A stretch of DNA of 64,000 bases from assembly GCA_034509735.1 (NCBI GenBank), contig JACGWO010000007.1, positions 21,790,046 through 21,854,045 on the forward strand. Direction: 5' to 3'. Each line of letters opens with the position of its first letter. Positions within the stretch are counted from its first letter, which is position 1. Shown piece after piece: positions 58,334-64,000 of this stretch. Under the pieces are notes generated by a model, which saw only the letters and a list, made by a program, of their open reading frames with translations, searched no databases and was not told where the DNA came from. Origin of the DNA: Sesamum alatum. Its lineage: Eukaryota > Streptophyta > Magnoliopsida > Lamiales > Pedaliaceae. Made by a program: the position numbers and the translations under genes.

Positions 58334-60497
58334 TGAAGGGACAAGCGGATTCGCCCGGTAAGCGAGAGCGAAAGCGTGAGAGAATTAAAGTTGCGTAAAT
58401 AAAAGCAATGACCACAAAATTCCAAGGGGTATGGGTTCTCAACCGAGCGTTCGATGTAGGATGTGACAATATTATAAACATATATTTCACATACAGAATA
58501 GATATTAAGAGAACTAAAATAGAGTAAAACAACGAGATTACCTTTGTAGTTAGATTGCTTTCACGGCTACCAGCGTTGTTTCTCTCCGGAAATGCTCAAC
58601 TAAGTTCAAACGTATGAACTCTCTAGAGTAATCCACACCACACTAGATGAGATGCACGTTTTTCTTGCTAGAGAAAAATGGATATAGAGGACTCAGTTCG
58701 AGAAACTAGAACACTATTAAATTAGTGTCTTTTCTTAAACTTGCTTTGTTCTTCAAAATGATCCAAGATCAAATGAAGAAAAAAGAGGATATGTGTATGA
58801 GTAGAGAGGGGCCGAAAAACAGAGGAGAGAGTGAGATGTGTTTTTCTTCTTTTTCTTAGAAAAAGATCAAAATGGATTCTCTTGCATTGATGATTGTATA
58901 TACTCATATATATACAAAATTAATGTGATTATTGGAATGTGTCTAGATTCACCCAAGGATGTCTAGATACATCCCAATCAATCCCACTAATTCATCAATC
59001 AAGCCTACCATCTCATAAGGTAGATTTAATCATACCAAATGAGAGAGGTATGATTGGAATTGATTCATCCCTTACCAAAAGGGAAAAGTCAACATCACCA
59101 AGGCCATGTGTGGCCGATTTTTACCTCTCCAATAGTGGTAATTTTCGGCCATACTAATATTAGGAAGAAGTCCAACTTCTTCTCATTCCAAAAGTTGAAT
59201 TAACACACGTCTTGGGCCAACATTTAACGGACTGGGTTCCATTGTAATCCAATTACGATGAACCAAAAATTAAATCCCATTTAATTCAAGGTCCACTTAG
59301 ATAATTCCCATTGATCTTTTAATCTAATTAAAAGACCCAATCTTTCAACTCTCTACATTAATCGATAAATCTCGTTTACCGATTAAATAAAGGCCCGATA
59401 TAATATAGGCCCGTCCATCCAATGGACAATCCCTTAAGTAATCCAATTACTTATTATCCTCTGAAATTGACTCGAAATCAATTTCTCCACCTTCTCGGTG
59501 ATTTATGTGTGACCCTTCAAGTTCACCCTCAGTTAGACTTGGGCCCGTGCCAACAGGGGTCCGTTACCTTGGGTGGTCGTCTAGCAATGGTCCATGGCAC
59601 TAGAGACTAGGTGAATGTTGGCGTGAACATTTAGGCGCCGATTCCGTACGGGTACGGTCTTTTCGTCTATTGTCTACCGTCGCCCAGCCTTAGTCTAGGG
59701 TATGGAATTGGACGTCCTATTCTTGACTAGACATCTATGCTTAATACTCGAGTCTACGCATGCCTCATTGCATCGACACAGGAAACCATTTCCTGCTCGA
59801 CCTACCACTGTGGCCACAGGTTTAAGCAGCATGAACGTGTTTTCGAGTGCATAGGAGATACCTCTGTCACATACTGAGAGGGGACGAATCCTCTTCGTGG
59901 AACCCACCGTCCTTGATACACATTTTGACTGCACTGGACAAGGCTTATAATGATCATCTTATAGAATGATCACCCTTCGCCAGATCAAAGATACAACCAT
60001 CGTGTGCACGTGACTGCCATGGTTCCTCAAGTCTGAGGACTACTCCCGTACTATCTGATGATCCCCGCGAGTCAGTTCAGTCGGTTCGACCCCAGTCGAC
60101 CAACCCACCAGGATCGTATAGGCGTCCCACGCCTGTCGCCAATGAAACACGACACTCATCCAATGAATACGAATCTTAGTGCAAGTCTCTATAGGAATCT
60201 CGATGCCCTGTCTCGAGGTCCTCGACTTGGAACGTTTCAAACCCAACTCTTTATCAGTTGGTTTCATGACCACCATCCAATGCGTGGCCCAACTGCATGA
60301 GTTGTTAACCGTGGTATGTGGGCTTTGTTGTGATGTATGTAAAATACCATTTTAACATATGAAAATGAGCACAACAAAGGAAGTACCAAGGGTAATGAAT
60401 ACTCATTTTATTCATCACATAATATTACATTACATCAAGTTGTCAAATAGGTTACCAAATGCCAAACCCATTGGCTTTCTGGTCACCTATTCTAACA
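58334..60497 (-). repeat. Solo copia LTR 3
   Basis: This 2164 bp LTR of B/C type (TGAAGGGACAAG...TTCTAACA on +) is flanked by perfect TAAAA duplications (58329-58333, 60498-60502). No PBS or PPT adjoins it. The LTR hairpin region has suffered a small deletion (near 58425). Palindrome CTGTGGCCACAG at 59808-59819. Confidence 0.95.
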
Positions 60498-60502
60498 TAA
60501 AA

Positions 60503-61539
60503 TAGTGATATGTTGGGATGGGATCAACTAACAATATGTTTATACCCTACGGGTTTTACCCCTTTGGGTGGGTCCACTAGGGTCCAAACCTGGTTTGTAT
60601 CCATTGAGTCCATCTCGGATTTCATGGCCTCAAGCCACTTCTTCGAATCGATGTCCGACATCGCTTCTCTGTACGTCTTTGGATCATTATCCAACTGACC
60701 AGTCAGGCCCAGAAGTCCATACCTATAAGGTGCATGGGATACTCTGGCCGACCTACGGAGGACTGGAACATTATCAGTGGGAACTACTAGCTCAGATGTC
60801 ACTACCGCCTCATGGGGTACCTCACTTGATTCCTCAAGGAGTACCTCATTACGTCGACTATCCGATGGAAAACTCTTTTCCAAGAACACTGCGTTTCGCG
60901 AGATAAAAACTTTTTGCTCGGAGGGATCATAGAAATAATACATCGCAGTTTCTTTCGGATATCCGATGAACCTGCATAAACTAGACATCGAGTCCAGTTT
61001 ATCTCCCACTAATCTCTTGACATATGCGTGGCAACCCTACACTTTCAAATATTTGTAGGAGGCAGGCTTGCCATGCCATATCTCATATGGCATCTGGGAT
61101 ATCTTCTTAGATGGCGCCAAGTTCAAAACTTTGGCCACCGTCTCAAGAACGTATCCCTAGAAGGATAAGGGGAGTTCGGTAAAACTCATTATGGATCGGA
61201 CCATGTCCAACAAGGTCCGATTCCTCATTTCAGACACACCATTAAGTTGTGGTATTCCAGGAGGGGTCTTCTGAGAGAGAATCCCATTCTCTTTTAGATA
61301 ATCAGTAAACTCACCACTCAAATACTCTCCACCCCGGTCTGACTGAAGGGCTTTGATCTTTGGTTCTCTACTTCAAGTCTGTATTGCTTAAACTTTCCAA
61401 AGGCTTCAGACTTGTACCTCATCAGGTAAACATAACCATACCGTGAGTGATCATTGGTAAATGTTATGAAGTACGAGTACCCACCTCTAGCCTAAGTATT
61501 TAGTGGGCCACAGACATCTGTATGGATCAAATCCAACAG
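60503..61539 (-). pseudogene. Copia pol fragment (IN to RT start), - strand
   Basis: The frame 61009-60524 covers the end of integrase, the variable linker and the start of RT (SLCRFIGYPKETA, QKVFISRNAVFLEK, WTLVDPPKGVKPVG). From 61010 to 61539 the integrase core continues with stops and indels, including a DRGGEY remnant near 61335. It is closely related to elements B and C. It stops at 61539 where the strand of homology flips. Confidence 0.85.
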
Positions 61540-61598
61540 TAGAATGATTAAGAATATTGTTTCTATGTACCTAGAATGATTAAGAATATTGTTTCTAT
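61540..61598 (+). repeat. 27 bp tandem duplication at the inversion junction
   Basis: Identical 27 bp copies at 61540-61566 and 61572-61598 are separated by five bases, exactly where pol homology changes strand. Confidence 0.85.
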
Positions 61599-63478
61599 AC
61601 CCGTCCTGGACAAAGAGGGTTATTCTTTCACCATCAATAAAAGTAGCTTTTATATTATCAGTGATGGTGTGTCTCATCTGCTTGGTACATTGGTAAATGG
61701 TCTATACATAGTTTAACAGTCTAATTGGATTATGACTGCCGAACCCAAACATAAACACGATAATCAAGATAATGCATAGAAATCACATGCAAGGTAAGGT
61801 CATATCTCGAAAGACAGGATAAGGAGGTTGGTGGACTCAAAGTGTCTAGAGATAGACGATTTGGACAACCTACCAACTTGCGAGTCTTGTCTGAAGGGAA
61901 AGATGACCAAGAAATCGTTTGTTGGACAATGAACGCTAGCCAACGATCTTTTGGATTTGATCCATACAGGCGTATGTGGGCCATTAAATACTCAAGCGAG
62001 AGGTGGGTACTCGTACTTCATAACCTTTACGAGATATGGCATGGCAAGCCTGCCTCTTACAAGTACTTGAGAGTGTGGGGAAGCCCCACATACGTCAAGA
62101 GATTAGTAGAAGATAAACTTGACTCCAAATCCAGTTTACGCAGGTTCATCGGATATCCGAAAGAAATTGTGGGGTATTATTTCTATGATCCTTCTGAGCA
62201 AAAGGTCTTTGTCTCGCGGAATATAGGATTCTTGGAAAAGAATTTTCCATCGGATAGTCGATGCGATGAGATAGTCCTTGAGGAATCAAGTGAGGTATCA
62301 TGAGACAGCAACGACGACATCTGAGCCTGTAGTTTCCACTGATAAAGTTCCAATCCTTCGTAGGTCGGCCAGAGTATCCCAACCATCTGATAGGTATGAA
62401 TTGTTTGGGCCTAACCAATCAATTAGATAACGATCAAAAGACATATAGAGAAGCGATGTCGGACATCGACTCGGATAAGTAGCTTGAGGCCATGAAATTC
62501 GAAATGAACTCGATGGGTACCAACCAGGTTTGAACCATTAGTAGACCCACCCAAAGGAGTAAAACTCCTAGGGTGTAAATGGATCTACAAACGTAAGCTT
62601 GGAGCTAATGGGGAGGTTACAACCTTCAAAGCTAGGATTGTAGCGAAGGGTTACACTCAACGACCCGGGGTCGACTTTGAGGAAACCTACTCGCCTGTAG
62701 CAATGGCTAAGTACATTCGGATACTGCTTGCAATAGCAGCATGGTATGACTATGAGATATGGCAGATGGACTTGAAAACCACCTTCGTCAACGGTTTCGT
62801 ACAGGAAGAGATCTATATGCGTTCCTGGTGCTTTTCATGGACGACATCTTGCTCATTGGGAGTGATACTAAGATGTTGGGTACTACTAAATCTTGGTTGT
62901 CAACTCAATTTTCCATGAAGGATATGAGCGAAGCATCAGGGATAGATCTAGAAGGATGTTAGGAATGGTCCAGTCATTGTATATTCAGAAGGTCCTGAAG
63001 AGATTCAAGATGGAGAATTCAAAACGAGGATTCCTTCCTATGAGGCATGGAATTAAGTTTTCCAAGACGCAGTCCTAAGACCGATGAGGAGCTTAAACGG
63101 ATGTCGGACATTCCCTATGCCTCAGCCGTAGGCAGCATTCAGTAATTGTCCAGTGCACTAAACCTGATATGGCTTTTGCTTTGAGCGTGACAAGTCGATT
63201 AGGCGTGTGCCGGGAAGGCACACTGGAGTACAGTCAAGATCATCCTTTAGTACCTGAAAAGGACTAAGGACATATTCTTGATCTACGTTGGTGGAGAACT
63301 GATACTGGAAGGCTACAACGAAGCTAGCTTCCAGTCGGATGACGATGATGCCAAGTCCCAGTCTAGTTTCGCGTTCAAACTTAATGGTGGCATGGTTGCT
63401 TGGATGAGTTCCAAGTAGGCTATCACGACAGACTCCACCACAGAGTCTGAATACATAGCGGCTTCGAAAGGCTGCTAA
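61540..63478 (+). pseudogene. Copia pol fragment (PR end to RH), + strand
   Basis: The order is the protease C-terminal region (61540-61740), integrase N-terminal zinc-binding part (61820-62030), then a jump from FITFT to EIWHGKPAS that removes the catalytic core. The linker follows (62050-62440), then RT (62470-62960) with a second deletion joining EEIYM to FLVLFMDDILLIG-like sequence, and RNase H (63060-63478) with SFQSDDDDAKSQ. YVDD reads FMDD here. Stops are frequent. It faces away from the - strand fragment at 60503-61539. Confidence 0.85.
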
Positions 63479-63669
63479 TGAGTATTCGTTATCATTGGTA
63501 TTGTCTTTGTTGTGCTCATTTTCATATGTTAATGTTGTTTTACATATATCACAATATAGCCCATAAACCACGTTAACAATTCATGCAGTTGGGTCACGCA
63601 TTGGATGGTGGTTATGAAACCAACTGATAAAGGGTTGAGTCTAAAACGTTCCAAGTCAAGGACCTTGAT
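63479..63669 (+). repeat. Copia LTR scrap
   Basis: Matches the B/C LTR in forward orientation (reverse complement of about 26290-26490), ending at the AAGGACCTTGATGG word. It is joined directly to the RNase H remnant, so RNase H end, PPT and LTR start are missing. Confidence 0.75.
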
Positions 63670-64000
63670 GGAGAAAAACCGCAAGTGCACGGTGTACCGC
63701 GTAGTACTCAAGATGTCGATCCCACATGGACTATTGTGATTACCAGATTTACTCAATTTTGATTAGTCAGACTGAGATTTACGAGTGAGAAAATTGATTA
63801 GGAAAGCAGGTAAATGGAAATGAGAGGGTAAACAATAAGGTATGATGTTCTAGAATCAAGTATCCCCACAATGACCGATTGACGAATCTAAAAACAACTC
63901 TTTTCTACTCATTGTGATTAATCCGAATGAAATTGTCTTAATATCGTTACCACCCTCTTTCAAGTATGTGAAATCCGTATTTGAATAATTAATCTGCCTA
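63670..64000. other. Unrelated repeat at the right edge, unidentified
   Basis: Begins GAGAAAAACCGCAAGTGCAC and contains GTCGATCCCACATGG, words I associate with leader or LTR regions of other plant retrotransposons, from general memory only. No ORF. Confidence 0.4.

Overview
The window is intergenic plant nuclear DNA made almost entirely of transposable elements. I recognise no intact host gene, rRNA, tRNA or CRISPR array. The plant assignment rests on Ty1/copia elements with a GAG-PR-IN-RT-RH order and a primer-binding site matching the plant initiator tRNA-Met 3' end, a plant L1-type LINE with a DUF4283/zinc-knuckle ORF1, and PIF/Harbinger and hAT transposons of plant type. The species cannot be named from the sequence.

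Positions 1-39068 are a nest of related copia elements with about 2 kb LTRs and unusually long (about 2 kb) untranslated leaders. The oldest host (element A, + strand, badly decayed) runs 4040-8410 and resumes at 35395-39068. Element Z (- strand, cut by the left edge) ends at 4039 in the leader of A. Element B (- strand, 8411-35394) entered the RNase H region of A, leaving a GTTGG/GTTCG target duplication. Element D (+ strand, 10358-20657) sits in the 3' LTR of B with a perfect GCCCT duplication; it is the best preserved copy, with one gag-pol frame broken only by two TGA codons. Element C (- strand, 24402-34203) sits in the 5' LTR of B, where about 620 bp of target is missing.

Positions 39069-49390 hold an unidentified segment, a degraded LTR piece, and an L1-type LINE on the - strand (ORF1 to the right, ORF2 endonuclease-RT-zf-RVT to the left). 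Two solo copia LTRs interrupt the LINE (42281-44246 and 47088-49064). Positions 49391-50000 are decayed copia LTR and RT debris.

Positions 50380-57440 contain a PIF/Harbinger DNA transposon (Myb/SANT-like gene and DDE transposase, both - strand). A 4.06 kb hAT transposon (52277-56339) splits its transposase gene, with an 8 bp target duplication. Positions 57441-58333 have no recognisable content. A third solo LTR follows (58334-60497, TSD TAAAA), then two copia pol fragments in head-to-head orientation (60503-63478), an LTR scrap, and an unrelated repeat at the right edge.

The most interesting signals are non-coding and shared by several copies of the copia family. They are a hairpin near the LTR 3' end whose stem changes by compensatory substitutions between copies, a pair of CACGAGTCGTG palindromes about 80 bp apart a few hundred bases upstream of gag, and a 0.5 kb GC-rich leader block that folds into a series of CG-repeat hairpins with a recurring 4 nt bulge. 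Together they suggest a structured RNA leader used for packaging, dimerisation or translation of the element. That role is inference.
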